Positions 26,747 to 35,912 of a DNA stretch of 64,000 nucleotides are shown in pieces. The position numbers were made by a program, and so were the translations under genes. Source of the stretch: Thalassospira sp. MCCC 1A01148 (GTDB lineage Bacteria > Pseudomonadota > Alphaproteobacteria > Rhodospirillales > Thalassospiraceae); NCBI RefSeq assembly GCF_001613795.1, contig NZ_LPVZ01000019.1, positions 1 to 64,000 on the forward strand, in the 5' to 3' direction. Position 1 is the first letter of the stretch. The number at the start of each line of letters is the position of its first letter. The notes beneath the pieces were generated by a model that saw only the letters and a list, made by a program, of their open reading frames with translations, did no database searches and had not been told where the DNA came from.

Positions 26747-29371
26747 ATGGAAGAAGAAGCCAAGCTCGTGGAGGAAAACGAAACCAAACAGACGTCACGC
26801 CTCAAGAAGCGGGCGTTGGTGGCTGGTTTTCTGACGGCTGCTTTCTTCGCATCGGTCACCTACCTCGTTTGGAACACGGTCGAGAATGATCGCAGGGCAA
26901 TCCTTCAATCAGCAGGTCAGATTACGGCAAGTTCCGTAGCCCAGCAGGTCAAGACCATTGTGAACAACAATCTCTCGGTGCTCGAAAGCTTTGCCGATAA
27001 CTGGCAAAGTGGCCCGCCAGAGGACGAACGTGAATATCTCTCCGTTGCAACGCCCCTGCAAAGCCGCTTCCCTGCGCTGCAGGCCGTCAACTGGATCACA
27101 CCGAACTACATCATTTTGTATGTTGCCCCAATCAAGGGCAACGTACCGGCCATGGGTGCCGACCTGAAGCGCCATCCGCTGGCAGGCCCGGTGCTTGATA
27201 TTGCGCTTGATCAGCGCCGCACCCAGATCACGCCAACCCTTGAACTGATGCAGGGTGGCCGTGGCTTTGCCGCCTATAGCCCGGTTCTTGGAAGTGACGG
27301 CGAAATCATTGGCATCATCAATGGTGCGTTTCGCATTCGCTCCATGCTGGCATCGGTGATCAATACCGAACAGGTCGAGGATTACACCGTACGTGTGCGC
27401 GAAGGCGATACGGTTCTGTTCGAGATCCGTGGCGAGGGTGACGATGAAACCCTGCAACGTACGGTGTCCTTCGAAGTGGTCGGCCGCCAATGGCAAGTCG
27501 ATGTCATCGCTGATCCGAAACTGGCGCAAACCACAGTGCATCCTGAACTGGTCGTGATATTTGGGTCCCTGACCACGGTTCTGTTCACGGTCATCATGTT
27601 CTTGCTGACCAACCGGCAAAAAGCCCCTCTGCGACGTTCGGTTCATCACATCAATGTCGGGGATGACATCAATGACCTGTCACTGTCGATTACCAGGCTC
27701 GACGGTCATCTGAAATCAATGTCTTCCGAAACAGCCGAATTCTTTGACCTGCGCGAAGAAGACTACGGCTTCATCCGTTTTTATAATCTGGCACCGGAAT
27801 TCCAGTCCGATGGCACGGCGTCGCGCCGTTCACAGGAAAAGATGTTGCTGGCGATCAATCGCGGTGACGAGGAACTGCGTCGTGAATGGATTGTTCGCAG
27901 TGCAGAGGGCGTGCATGTTGTCTGCAATCTGGCGATGAAGCCATCGACGACACATCCAGACTGCGTTGACATCACACTGCATCATAATCCGGCGGCCAAC
28001 GCATCGGTCAACCGGCTGCGCTATCTGGCCACGCACGACCCGCTGACCGGCCTACCCAACCACGCCCTGTTCGAGGATCGCCTTAACCAGGCGGTTGCAC
28101 ATGCCAAGCGCTATGAAAAGCTGCTTTCGGTTCTGGTGGTCGATATCGACAACTTCCGGGCGATCAACGACCGGTTTGGTGCCGATGTCGGCGATGAAAC
28201 GCTCCGCACCATTTCCGGTCGCCTGCGCGCGACAGTGCGCGAAAAGGACACCTGTGCAAGGTTCTCGGGCGATATGTTTGCCATCATCGCCACGGACCTA
28301 TCCGAAGCAGAGGGTGCCGCACTGGTTGCAGAACGCGTGGTCGAGGCGATGTCGCAACCGATCCTGACCACCACGGGCGACGAAATCCGCCTGCATGTCA
28401 GCGTTGGCGTGGCCCTTTATCCCAATGATGCGCGCGCACCATCGCAGTTGATGGCCAACGCCGATGCCGCAATGTATCGCGCCCAGAAATCGGCTGAGTC
28501 GTCCTATTGCTTCTTTGTCGAGACGATGAACAACGTGATGCATGCGCGCCTGTCGATGGAAACGCAATTGCGCCGCGCTGTGGATGAAAAGCGCTTTGTG
28601 CTTGAATATCAGCCACGGTATCGCACCTCGGATCGCAACCTTACCGGGTTTGAGGCGCTTCTGCGCTGGATTGATGACAGCGGCAAACGTCGTCTGCCGC
28701 CCGATTTCATCGCAGTTGCCGACCGCACAGGTCTGTTGTCACCGCTTGGGCACTGGATCATTGAAACGGTCTGCAAACAGCTTGCCGAATGGCGCAAGCA
28801 GGGATATGCCCCGGTACCGATTGCACTGAACGTCTCAAGCCGCCAGTTCATTCAGGCCGACCTGATCAAGAACATCACCGATCTGACCTCCGAATACGAA
28901 ATCGATCCAGCAATGATCGAGATCGAGGTTTCCGAGGAAATCGCCATGCGCGACCCTGAACGTGCGCTTGGTCAATTCTATCGCTTTGCCGAGGCCGGCA
29001 TTGGCTTGACCTTGGACCACTTCGCAGCAGCCAACACATCGCTTCGCTATCTAAAGCGCTTCCCGGTGCAACGGATCAAACTGTCCAAGTCGTTGTTCAG
29101 CGTGGCCCTTGATGAACAACCCGAAAACAGCGTTCTGCAACCGGCAATTCGACTGTGTAAAAGCCTCAATCGCAAGGTCGTGGCCGTTGGCGTGGAAACC
29201 GAGGAACAGATGGCGTCATTGCAGGCTGCCGAATGTGACGAGATACAGGGCTTCTTGCTGTCTGCACCACGTGATGCGGCCGACACAACAGAACTCCTGA
29301 TCCAGCAAAACAAGCCCCAACCGGCCCCCAAGGCAACACCGGGCCCGTCAGATGACAAAGGGTCTGGCTAG
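26747..29371 (+). CDS. CHASE-GGDEF-EAL membrane protein with degenerate catalytic motifs
   Basis: This 874-residue protein has TM1 (~20-42), a periplasmic CHASE sensor domain, TM2 (~265-285, PELVVIFGSLTTVLFTVIMFLL), a PAS-like linker, then GGDEF and EAL domains. The GGDEF site reads RFSGDMF: the catalytic Glu is replaced by Met. In EAL, FEALLRW is present, but DDFG reads LDHFA, the following KID motif reads KLSK, and AEGVE reads AVGVE. Both enzymatic activities therefore look lost, suggesting a c-di-GMP receptor/transducer like LapD rather than an enzyme. The start at 26747 has a GGGGGAG ribosome site. This loss of activity is inferred from motifs alone. Confidence 0.9.
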   Translation: MEEEAKLVEENETKQTSRLKKRALVAGFLTAAFFASVTYLVWNTVENDRRAILQSAGQITASSVAQQVKTIVNNNLSVLESFADNWQSGPPEDEREYLSVATPLQSRFPALQAVNWITPNYIILYVAPIKGNVPAMGADLKRHPLAGPVLDIALDQRRTQITPTLELMQGGRGFAAYSPVLGSDGEIIGIINGAFRIRSMLASVINTEQVEDYTVRVREGDTVLFEIRGEGDDETLQRTVSFEVVGRQWQVDVIADPKLAQTTVHPELVVIFGSLTTVLFTVIMFLLTNRQKAPLRRSVHHINVGDDINDLSLSITRLDGHLKSMSSETAEFFDLREEDYGFIRFYNLAPEFQSDGTASRRSQEKMLLAINRGDEELRREWIVRSAEGVHVVCNLAMKPSTTHPDCVDITLHHNPAANASVNRLRYLATHDPLTGLPNHALFEDRLNQAVAHAKRYEKLLSVLVVDIDNFRAINDRFGADVGDETLRTISGRLRATVREKDTCARFSGDMFAIIATDLSEAEGAALVAERVVEAMSQPILTTTGDEIRLHVSVGVALYPNDARAPSQLMANADAAMYRAQKSAESSYCFFVETMNNVMHARLSMETQLRRAVDEKRFVLEYQPRYRTSDRNLTGFEALLRWIDDSGKRRLPPDFIAVADRTGLLSPLGHWIIETVCKQLAEWRKQGYAPVPIALNVSSRQFIQADLIKNITDLTSEYEIDPAMIEIEVSEEIAMRDPERALGQFYRFAEAGIGLTLDHFAAANTSLRYLKRFPVQRIKLSKSLFSVALDEQPENSVLQPAIRLCKSLNRKVVAVGVETEEQMASLQAAECDEIQGFLLSAPRDAADTTELLIQQNKPQPAPKATPGPSDDKGSG

Positions 29372-29403
29372 AGTTCTGGCTAAGCTGACATCTGAAACAA
29401 ACA

Positions 29404-29436
29404 AAACCCCCGCAACGGTATCGCTTGCGGGGGTTT
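29404..29436 (+). terminator. Terminator after the CHASE-GGDEF-EAL gene
   Basis: A perfect 12-bp stem AAACCCCCGCAA/TTGCGGGGGTTT with a 9-base loop lies in the convergent gap with mgtE, and is likely bidirectional. Confidence 0.88.
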
Positions 29437-29455
29437 ACTGTTCAGACTTGCATGC

Positions 29456-30859
29456 TTAAAGCAAAAAGACCGCCGCCAATCCAAGAAAAGCAAAGAAGCC
29501 GACCACATCGGTAATAGTGGTCAAAAAGACCGAGGACGACACGGCCGGGTCAATGCCCGCACGTTCGAGACCAAGCGGGATCAATGCCCCGAAAAGCCCG
29601 GCAAACAACAGGTTGATGATCATCGCAACCCCGATGACACCGCCAAGCATCATATCATCGAACCAAAACCACGTTACCGCCCCGGACAAAAAAGCAAAGG
29701 CAAGGCCGTTCAAACCACAGACGGCAACTTCCTTGCGAATAACACGCCATGCGTTCGTACTGGAAAGTTCACGCGTTGCGATGGCGCGCACGGCAACCGT
29801 CAGGGTCTGGGTACCGGCATTCCCGCCCATGGATGCGACAATCGGCATCAGAACCGCCAGGGCAACCAGCTTTTCAATCGTGCCTTCGAACATGCCGATG
29901 ACAAGCGATGCCAGTACAGCAGTCCCAAGATTGACCAGAAGCCATGTAAAGCGCGACCGCGTCGTGGCAAGGATGTCGCTTGAAAGGTCATCCTCCTCAC
30001 CGACACCTGCAAGGCGCATCATGTCTTCTTCGTATTCCTCGTCAATAACGTCAACGACGTCATCAACCGTGATCACACCGACCAGTCGACCGCTATCATC
30101 AACAACCGGCGCAGAAATCAGGTCGCGCTGACGGAACAGATGGGCGACGTTTTCCTGCTCCTCGGTCACGACGACCGTGCGCATTTCCTCAGATTCCATG
30201 ACATCGCGGATCAGCACTGGGCGGTTTGTTCGGATCACGCGCGACAGAGGAACAATGCCCACCGGGCTATAGCGCGGATCAACAACGATAATGTCGTAAA
30301 AATCTTCGGGCAGGCTTTTGGCCGAACGCAGGAAATCAATGGTTTGCCCGACAGACCAGTAATCCGGGATCGCCACCAGCTCGCGCTGCATGATACGACC
30401 GGCGGTGTATTCCGGATAGGACAGCGCCTCTTCAACACGCGCACGCTCGATATCCGAAAGCGCGCCAAGAAGTTCGCGCTGCTCGTCTTCGTCAAAGTCC
30501 TCGATGACCTCGACCACGTCATCCGAATCAAGTTCGGTGATCGCCTCGGCCACCACGTCGGTGCCAAGCAGGCCAATGACCTCTTCACGAAGTTCATCAT
30601 CAAGTTCAGTAAGGAATTCCGGGTCAAAGTCCGGCCGGATCAGGTCGACAAGCTGTTCACGCTGGCTGGAACTGGCCCAACCAAGCAAGTCAGCAATATC
30701 GGCAAAGTGCAACTCGGCCAGAAGATCGGCGGCCTTGCTACCCTCTTCTTCGCCAAGGGCGTCAAAAATTTCGCGGGCATATTCGGGAGTCAGATCGACA
30801 TATTCATCGCCGGAGGACGTATCCGCCGGACGGTCGAGTTCTTCGACTTGACCTGTCAT
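29456..30859 (-). CDS. mgtE: Magnesium transporter MgtE
   Basis: This 467-residue Mg2+ channel/transporter has an N-terminal superhelical domain (LTPEYAREIFDALGEEEGSKAADLLAEL), two CBS domains (about 140-270, including DYWSVGQTIDFLRSAK and LVGVITVDDVVDVIDEE), a connecting helix and five C-terminal membrane segments containing MPIVASMGGNAGTQ. All features match characterised MgtE. The ATG at 30859 has GGGAGGGG upstream. No Mg2+ riboswitch was recognised in the leader. Confidence 0.96.
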   Translation of the reverse strand: MTGQVEELDRPADTSSGDEYVDLTPEYAREIFDALGEEEGSKAADLLAELHFADIADLLGWASSSQREQLVDLIRPDFDPEFLTELDDELREEVIGLLGTDVVAEAITELDSDDVVEVIEDFDEDEQRELLGALSDIERARVEEALSYPEYTAGRIMQRELVAIPDYWSVGQTIDFLRSAKSLPEDFYDIIVVDPRYSPVGIVPLSRVIRTNRPVLIRDVMESEEMRTVVVTEEQENVAHLFRQRDLISAPVVDDSGRLVGVITVDDVVDVIDEEYEEDMMRLAGVGEEDDLSSDILATTRSRFTWLLVNLGTAVLASLVIGMFEGTIEKLVALAVLMPIVASMGGNAGTQTLTVAVRAIATRELSSTNAWRVIRKEVAVCGLNGLAFAFLSGAVTWFWFDDMMLGGVIGVAMIINLLFAGLFGALIPLGLERAGIDPAVSSSVFLTTITDVVGFFAFLGLAAVFLL

Positions 30860-30910
30860 CTGCCCCTCCCTGAATTAATGTGCCGCCGTCTCTTTCTGCA
30901 CAAGATAAAC

Positions 30911-30947
30911 GCCGTGCCGGGCTTTTGGTTCCAATGCCCGACACGGC
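30911..30947 (-). terminator. Probable terminator of malic enzyme gene
   Basis: Twelve-base arms GCCGTGCCGGGC and GCCCGACACGGC pair at 11 of 12 positions around a 13-base loop. It lies about 90 bp beyond the maeB stop; a short T-rich run follows on the minus strand. Confidence 0.55.
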
Positions 30948-31037
30948 TGTTTCTGCGCCATCACAATGACTTGGTCAAGAGCGCGATGGCAGGTCACCTC
31001 GTCCCGCAATCAAGGCGGGGCGCGATGAGATGACGTT

Positions 31038-33332
31038 TTACTGACCTTCCTGATTCCGTGTCACGGCGTCAACCACGGCAATCGCCGTCATGTTGACGAT
31101 GCCACGCACGGTAATGGACGGGCTGACAACGTGGGCAGCCTTCGCCGCACCGACCAGGATCGGCCCGACCGGAAGCCCGTCACCCAACATTTTGACCATG
31201 TTATACGAGATGTTGGCTGCATCAAGGGTCGGCATGACCAAAAGGTTGGCCGAACCGCTCAGCATCGAATGCGGGAAGATCCGGTCACGGATCGGTTGCG
31301 AAATGGCTGCATCCGCATGCATTTCACCTTCGATCTCAAGATCCGGGGCCTGCGTTCTGATCAGCTGAAGCGCATCACGCATCTTGCAGGCCGATTTGTT
31401 TTCATGGCTGCCAAAGTTGGAATGCGAAATCAAAGCGGCCTTTGGCGTAATACCGAAACGCTTGACCACGTCTGCCGCCATGATGGCGGTTTCTGCGACA
31501 TGCTCCGGGGTCGGATCCACCGACACATAGGTATCGGTCAGGAAGAACGTCCCCTGCTTCATGATCATCATGTTGACGGTCGAGAAGTCGGTAACCCCCT
31601 TGCGCAGCCCGACAAGATTGCGGACATAGCGCAGATGGCGCAGGAAGCCGCCCTGACAACCGCACAGCATCGCATCGACTTCACCACGACGCAGCATCAG
31701 GGCCGCAATCACGGTCGGACGGGTACGCACGATTGCACGGGCATATTCCGGGTTGATCCCCCGGCGGCCCATGATGTTGTGGAAGTCCTGCCAGTCCTGC
31801 TCGAAATGCGGGTTGTCATCGGGATCATGAATTTCGATCTGCTCGTCGGGGACAAGACGCAGGCCAAGTTCGGTAATCCGTTCAAGGATGACTTCGCGAC
31901 GCCCGATCAACACCGGATGGCAAATGCCATCATCGACAAGCACCTGACAGGCCTGCAGAACGCGGCGCGATTCGCCTTCGGGATAAACAACGCGTTTCTT
32001 GTGTGAGCGCGCCACATCAAAGACCGGCTTCATGACAAGGCCGGACCGGAAGACAAACCCTTCAAGCTGCTGGCGATATTCGTCGAAATCCTCGATCGGG
32101 CGTTTGGCAACACCGCTATCCATCGCAGCCTTGGCAACACGCGGCGGGATTTCCAGCATCAGGCGCGGATCAAACGGCTTCGGGATAAGATATTCCGGAC
32201 CGAATTTAAGCTCCTCACCGCCATAGGCAGTTGCCACGATATCGGAAACTTCGGCTGTCGCCAGATCGGCAATCGCCTCGACGGCGGCGATCTTCATTTC
32301 CTCGTTGATCTCGGTCGCGCCGACATCAAGCGCGCCGCGGAACAGGAACGGGAAACAAAGTACGTTGTTGACCTGGTTGGGGTAATCCGTGCGGCCGGTC
32401 GCCATGACCGCATCCGGGCGGATTTCCTTGACCAGTTCCGGGGAAACTTCCGGGGTCGGGTTGGCCAGCGCCATGATGATCGGGCCTTCGCCCATCTTGC
32501 GCAGTTCGTCCTCACCCATCACGTTCGGTGCCGAAAGACCAAGGAAGATATCAGCCCCCTCGATCACATCACTCAGCGTACGTGCATTGGTTTCAATGGC
32601 GTATTCGGCTTTCCACGGATCCATTTCCTCGGCCCGGCCCTTATAGACCACGCCAAACCGGTCAGTGACCGTGATGTTGTGTTTGGGCAGGCCCATGGAA
32701 ACCAGAAGGTTCAGACACGCCAAGGCCGCTGCACCGGCACCTGATGTTACAAGGCGGACCTTGTTGATATCCTTGCCGGTCACACGCAGACCATTGAGGA
32801 CTGCGGCCGCAACACAAATCGCCGTGCCGTGCTGGTCATCGTGGAAAATCGGAATGTTGCAGCGTTTGCGCAATGCCTCTTCAATGATGAAGCATTCGGG
32901 GGCCTTAATGTCTTCGAGGTTAACACCCCCGAAAGTCGGCTCCAGCGCCGCAACGATATCAATAAATTTCTGCGGGTCGGTTTCGTTCACTTCAAGATCG
33001 AAGACATCGATATTGGCGAACTTCTTGAACAGAACCGCCTTGCCTTCCATCACCGGCTTGGACGCCAGCGGGCCAATCGGGCCAAGGCCCAGCACCGCCG
33101 TACCGTTCGAAATCACACCAACCAGATTGCCGCGCGCAGTGTAGTCAACTGCGGTATCCGGGTCTTTGACGATTTCTTCGCAGGCAAACGCAACGCCCGG
33201 CGAATAGGCCAGGGCTAGGTCACGCTGGTTTGCAAGGGTGGTGGTTGCCGTTACGGACAATTTCCCCGGGGTGGGATACCGGTGATAGTCCAAAGCTGCT
33301 TCGCGCAGCTTGTCATTTCTATTTGCCATCAT
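31038..33332 (-). CDS. maeB: NADP-dependent malic enzyme with C-terminal phosphotransacetylase-like domain
   Basis: This 764-residue MaeB converts malate to pyruvate and CO2 with NADP reduction. The malic domain (1-430) has YSPGVAFACEEI, FHDDQHGTA and the Rossmann-like VTSGAGAAAL. Residues ~440-760 resemble phosphate acetyltransferase (RVVYPEGESRRVLQACQV, GCQGGFLRHL, VMPTLDAANISYN), usually catalytically silent and regulatory in MaeB. Architecture and length are standard. The start codon abuts a small hairpin containing the ribosome-binding region, recorded separately. Confidence 0.96.
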   Translation of the reverse strand: MMANRNDKLREAALDYHRYPTPGKLSVTATTTLANQRDLALAYSPGVAFACEEIVKDPDTAVDYTARGNLVGVISNGTAVLGLGPIGPLASKPVMEGKAVLFKKFANIDVFDLEVNETDPQKFIDIVAALEPTFGGVNLEDIKAPECFIIEEALRKRCNIPIFHDDQHGTAICVAAAVLNGLRVTGKDINKVRLVTSGAGAAALACLNLLVSMGLPKHNITVTDRFGVVYKGRAEEMDPWKAEYAIETNARTLSDVIEGADIFLGLSAPNVMGEDELRKMGEGPIIMALANPTPEVSPELVKEIRPDAVMATGRTDYPNQVNNVLCFPFLFRGALDVGATEINEEMKIAAVEAIADLATAEVSDIVATAYGGEELKFGPEYLIPKPFDPRLMLEIPPRVAKAAMDSGVAKRPIEDFDEYRQQLEGFVFRSGLVMKPVFDVARSHKKRVVYPEGESRRVLQACQVLVDDGICHPVLIGRREVILERITELGLRLVPDEQIEIHDPDDNPHFEQDWQDFHNIMGRRGINPEYARAIVRTRPTVIAALMLRRGEVDAMLCGCQGGFLRHLRYVRNLVGLRKGVTDFSTVNMMIMKQGTFFLTDTYVSVDPTPEHVAETAIMAADVVKRFGITPKAALISHSNFGSHENKSACKMRDALQLIRTQAPDLEIEGEMHADAAISQPIRDRIFPHSMLSGSANLLVMPTLDAANISYNMVKMLGDGLPVGPILVGAAKAAHVVSPSITVRGIVNMTAIAVVDAVTRNQEGQ

Positions 33333-33355
33333 AATACCTTTAAATTTCAGGTATT
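33333..33355 (-). promoter_or_regulatory. Hairpin overlapping the maeB ribosome-binding site
   Basis: Reading maeB sense, arms AATACCT and AGGTATT (7 bp, perfect) enclose nine bases. The right arm contains the AGG of the presumed Shine-Dalgarno and ends directly before the ATG. If it forms in the mRNA it would mask initiation. Confidence 0.45.
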
Positions 33356-33363
33356 TACATAAA

Positions 33364-33382
33364 TTAACCGTGAATCGGTTAA
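33364..33382. promoter_or_regulatory. Inverted repeat upstream of maeB
   Basis: TTAACCG-TGAAT-CGGTTAA is a perfect 7-bp inverted repeat, 32 bp upstream of the maeB start, in an AT-rich region. It is a candidate operator. The rest of the 340-bp gap to tRNA-Leu shows no gene, and carries one ACAATAAATC copy at 33501-33510. Confidence 0.45.
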
Positions 33383-33606
33383 ATCCTGATCATTCACTCT
33401 AGTGGGACCGGTAGACTAAATGAGTTTGGTCCGCTGTTGAAGCATTCAGTGTCATTCTCTGCCAAGGGGCTGCATTGCGTAATTTTCAACGCGGCACCGC
33501 ACAATAAATCAATCGGTTATGCCGCAACTGCGACATCGCATTTGCCAACCGGTTACTTGCCTGATGCAAACCATTGTAGGGGATATATGGGGAAGGTCCA
33601 CAAACG

Positions 33607-33630
33607 AAAAAACCCGCCATTTCTGGCGGG
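33607..33630 (-). terminator. Terminator of tRNA-Leu
   Basis: Stem CCCGCCA/TGGCGGG with a 4-base loop is followed directly on the minus strand by TTTTTT, 43 bp beyond the tRNA 3' end. Confidence 0.9.
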
Positions 33631-33672
33631 CTCTTTTTCGTGACCATCCCGATTGGCCGGGAGGCCAGATAA

Positions 33673-33760
33673 TGGTGCGGTCGAGAAGACTCGAACTTCC
33701 ACGGGCTATTAACCCACAGCGACCTCAACGCTGCGCGTCTACCAATTCCGCCACGACCGC
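33673..33760 (-). tRNA. tRNA-Leu(GAG)
   Basis: A class II cloverleaf can be folded: acceptor GCGGTCG/CGACCGC, D-loop with AATTGGTAGA, anticodon stem CAGCG/CGCTG with loop TTGAGGT (anticodon GAG), a long variable arm, and T-loop TTCGAGT. The CCA end is encoded (33673-33675). Transcribed alone, with its own terminator. Confidence 0.96.
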
Positions 33761-33876
33761 ATATGTATGTCTGCAAGCCCTTGAGGTATCGAAGCGGGCT
33801 TGCCTTGGCGCGGAAAGGGAGATAGCAAATTGGTATCCCCTGATCAAGGGCTCATTTCACTTATTTGACAGGAAAA

Positions 33877-34527
33877 ATGCAAAGCAACGCCCCAACCGCG
33901 CAAATCCCCGAGTGGCGCACCACCCAGGAGTTGGTTTCCTACCCTGAAGCCCTTGCTGAAATGGAAGCCCGCGCAGAGGCCATCCATACCGGCGAAGCCC
34001 ATGAACTTGTTTGGTTTCTTGAACATCCGCCACTTTATACTGCGGGCACCAGTGCGCACGCCGAAGACCTTGTCGATCCGGATCGCTTTCCGGTCTATGA
34101 CGCGGGACGTGGCGGGCAATATACTTATCACGGACCGGGTCAGCGCACGGTTTATCTGATGCTCGACCTTAAGAATCGCGGTCGCGATGTCCGGGTCTAT
34201 GTTCATAATCTTGAAGAATGGGTGATTCGCACGCTTGCGTTGCTCGGCATCAAGGGGGAACGCCGTGACGGCCGTGTGGGCATCTGGGTGGTGCGCGATG
34301 ACGGCCGCGAAGACAAGATCGCCGCCATCGGTGTGCGTGTGCGCCGCTGGGTGACCTTCCACGGCATTGCCATCAATGTCGCCCCGGACCTGTCACATTT
34401 TGGTGGGATCGTTCCGTGCGGCATCTCTGATCATGGTGTTACCAGCCTTAAGGACCTTGGCGTCGATATTTCTATGGCGGAACTTGATCGGCTGTTAAAA
34501 CAAACCTTTGGTGAAATATTTTCGTGA
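33877..34527 (+). CDS. lipB: Octanoyltransferase LipB (lipoate biosynthesis)
   Basis: This 216-residue enzyme transfers octanoyl from octanoyl-ACP to lipoyl domains. Visible are the substrate motif [11 protein letters not shown], the catalytic Lys in [17 protein letters not shown], and the catalytic Cys in GIVPCGI. Length and motif order are typical. The ATG at 33877 with AGGA five bases upstream is used; an in-frame TTG at 33865 is less likely. The downstream DgcZ-like gene starts 21 bp after the stop and may be cotranscribed. Confidence 0.95.
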   Translation: MQSNAPTAQIPEWRTTQELVSYPEALAEMEARAEAIHTGEAHELVWFLEHPPLYTAGTSAHAEDLVDPDRFPVYDAGRGGQYTYHGPGQRTVYLMLDLKNRGRDVRVYVHNLEEWVIRTLALLGIKGERRDGRVGIWVVRDDGREDKIAAIGVRVRRWVTFHGIAINVAPDLSHFGGIVPCGISDHGVTSLKDLGVDISMAELDRLLKQTFGEIFS

Positions 34528-34548
34528 AACCGTTCCCGAGCCATCCGC

Positions 34549-35583
34549 ATGAGTGACAAGTCGCACCCGGCCAAGGCAGAAGCCCAAGCAGAAGCCGCAG
34601 CGCCCATGCAGGCCAAAGGCAGGACCAAGGGCCATAAAATGCCCGGAAGTGTTGCGAACGGTGGAATGGCCGACGCGGAACGTGACATTCTTGCGGAACT
34701 CGACAAGGCACTTGGGGAACATGTTGCCCTTTTGCTGCGCTGGAACCGCAAGCTCGTCCTGCCGGATTCGCCCGCCCCGGATACCGAAGACGACGACCAT
34801 GACTGCGATTTCGGGGCCTGGTACGCTTTAAATCGCCACAACAGGCTCATTGATCAACCGGCCATGCATGCGCTGGCAACAACCCATCAGCAACTGCACG
34901 ATTCGGCAAAACGGCTTTTATCGGCACGTGATGTCGACAACGAAGTCGATTCGGCCGAATTTGACATGATGGCACTGCGCGCGGAGTCGTTCTTTGCCCA
35001 GTTGCGTCGCCTTGAACGCGCGTTCCGAACGGCCCGCTCCGATGTTGACCCGCTGACAGGCACCTATAATCGCCAGACGATGATGGGCGATCTGAATGCC
35101 GAACGCGAACGCGCGAGCCGCACCGAAGTCCCCACCGCCATTGCGCTGGTCGATCTCGATCACTTCAAATCGGTCAATGACACCTATGGCCATCAGGCAG
35201 GCGATATCGTCCTGCAATCGGTAGCGGGCATTCTGCAATCGCATGTCAGGCCGTTTGACAAGGTGTATCGCTATGGCGGGGAAGAATTCCTGATCTGCCT
35301 GCCCAATGCTGACATGAAGCAATGTGCGCGCGTGCTTGAACGCCTGCGCCGGGTGATCGAGGCATCGCCGGTCACGATCAGCGATGATACAATCTTGCCC
35401 GTTACCGCATCCATCGGCGCAGCGCCGATGACCAAAAGCCGCACGACAGAGCAAATCATCGAAAAAGCCGACAGGGCCCTTTACGCCGCCAAGGAAGGCG
35501 GTCGGAACCGCGTGCGCGTCTGGCGCAGTCCGGATGGCAAGGCAGCTCCCACGGCACCAAAACACGGCAAGAACGCCCCCTGA
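34549..35583 (+). CDS. Diguanylate cyclase with N-terminal CZB zinc-binding domain (DgcZ-like)
   Basis: This 344-residue protein has a Lys/Ala-rich N-terminal tail (~1-45), then a CZB domain (~46-145) with the expected zinc ligands: His in EHVALLLRWNR, Cys in DCDFGAWYA and two His in THQQLHDSA. The GGDEF domain follows, with intact GGEEF. An allosteric I-site RPFD lies five residues before it, so the enzyme should be active and product-inhibited. This matches E. coli DgcZ (YdeH), whose cyclase activity is repressed by zinc. Soluble, no membrane segment. Zinc control is inferred from the family. Confidence 0.9.
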   Translation: MSDKSHPAKAEAQAEAAAPMQAKGRTKGHKMPGSVANGGMADAERDILAELDKALGEHVALLLRWNRKLVLPDSPAPDTEDDDHDCDFGAWYALNRHNRLIDQPAMHALATTHQQLHDSAKRLLSARDVDNEVDSAEFDMMALRAESFFAQLRRLERAFRTARSDVDPLTGTYNRQTMMGDLNAERERASRTEVPTAIALVDLDHFKSVNDTYGHQAGDIVLQSVAGILQSHVRPFDKVYRYGGEEFLICLPNADMKQCARVLERLRRVIEASPVTISDDTILPVTASIGAAPMTKSRTTEQIIEKADRALYAAKEGGRNRVRVWRSPDGKAAPTAPKHGKNAP

Positions 35584-35912
35584 GCGACCTACGCCCCATT
35601 GGGATGCCCTGCACCGCCCACAATCCAACCGGGCCCGAAAATTTTTTGCCGATTTTCACTGCAATGCAGCAATCTCAATCAGCGCACAATTTCAGTTTGT
35701 TAGATTGGAAAAGTGTTTTTGTTCACTGCAAAGAACAAAAAATTCCGCACAAGCGAAATCTTGTCTTCACAAGTTGGCAACATATCTGCAAACTATAATA
35801 AGAAAAAGGCAGCAAGGCTTTGCCCCCATCAAGACCGAGAGAGCAATGCCAAGAGTCAAAACCGCTGCCGAATTGGGAGGGAATTCGTTTAGACCCGAAC
35901 GGAGGCCCATGA
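35584..35912. other. AT-rich gene-free region with small inverted repeats
   Basis: No convincing gene. A perfect 9-bp inverted repeat TTTTTGTTC/GAACAAAAA lies at 35716-35741 and a smaller CTTGT/ACAAG at about 35764-35777. A perfect -10 box TATAAT is at 35794-35799, about 115 bp before the RMF-like gene; no well-spaced -35 is evident. Confidence 0.5.

Noticed and set aside
30860-31037. Mg2+ riboswitch before mgtE
   Set aside because: The 178-bp leader region holds only the maeB terminator and shows no M-box-like set of stems.
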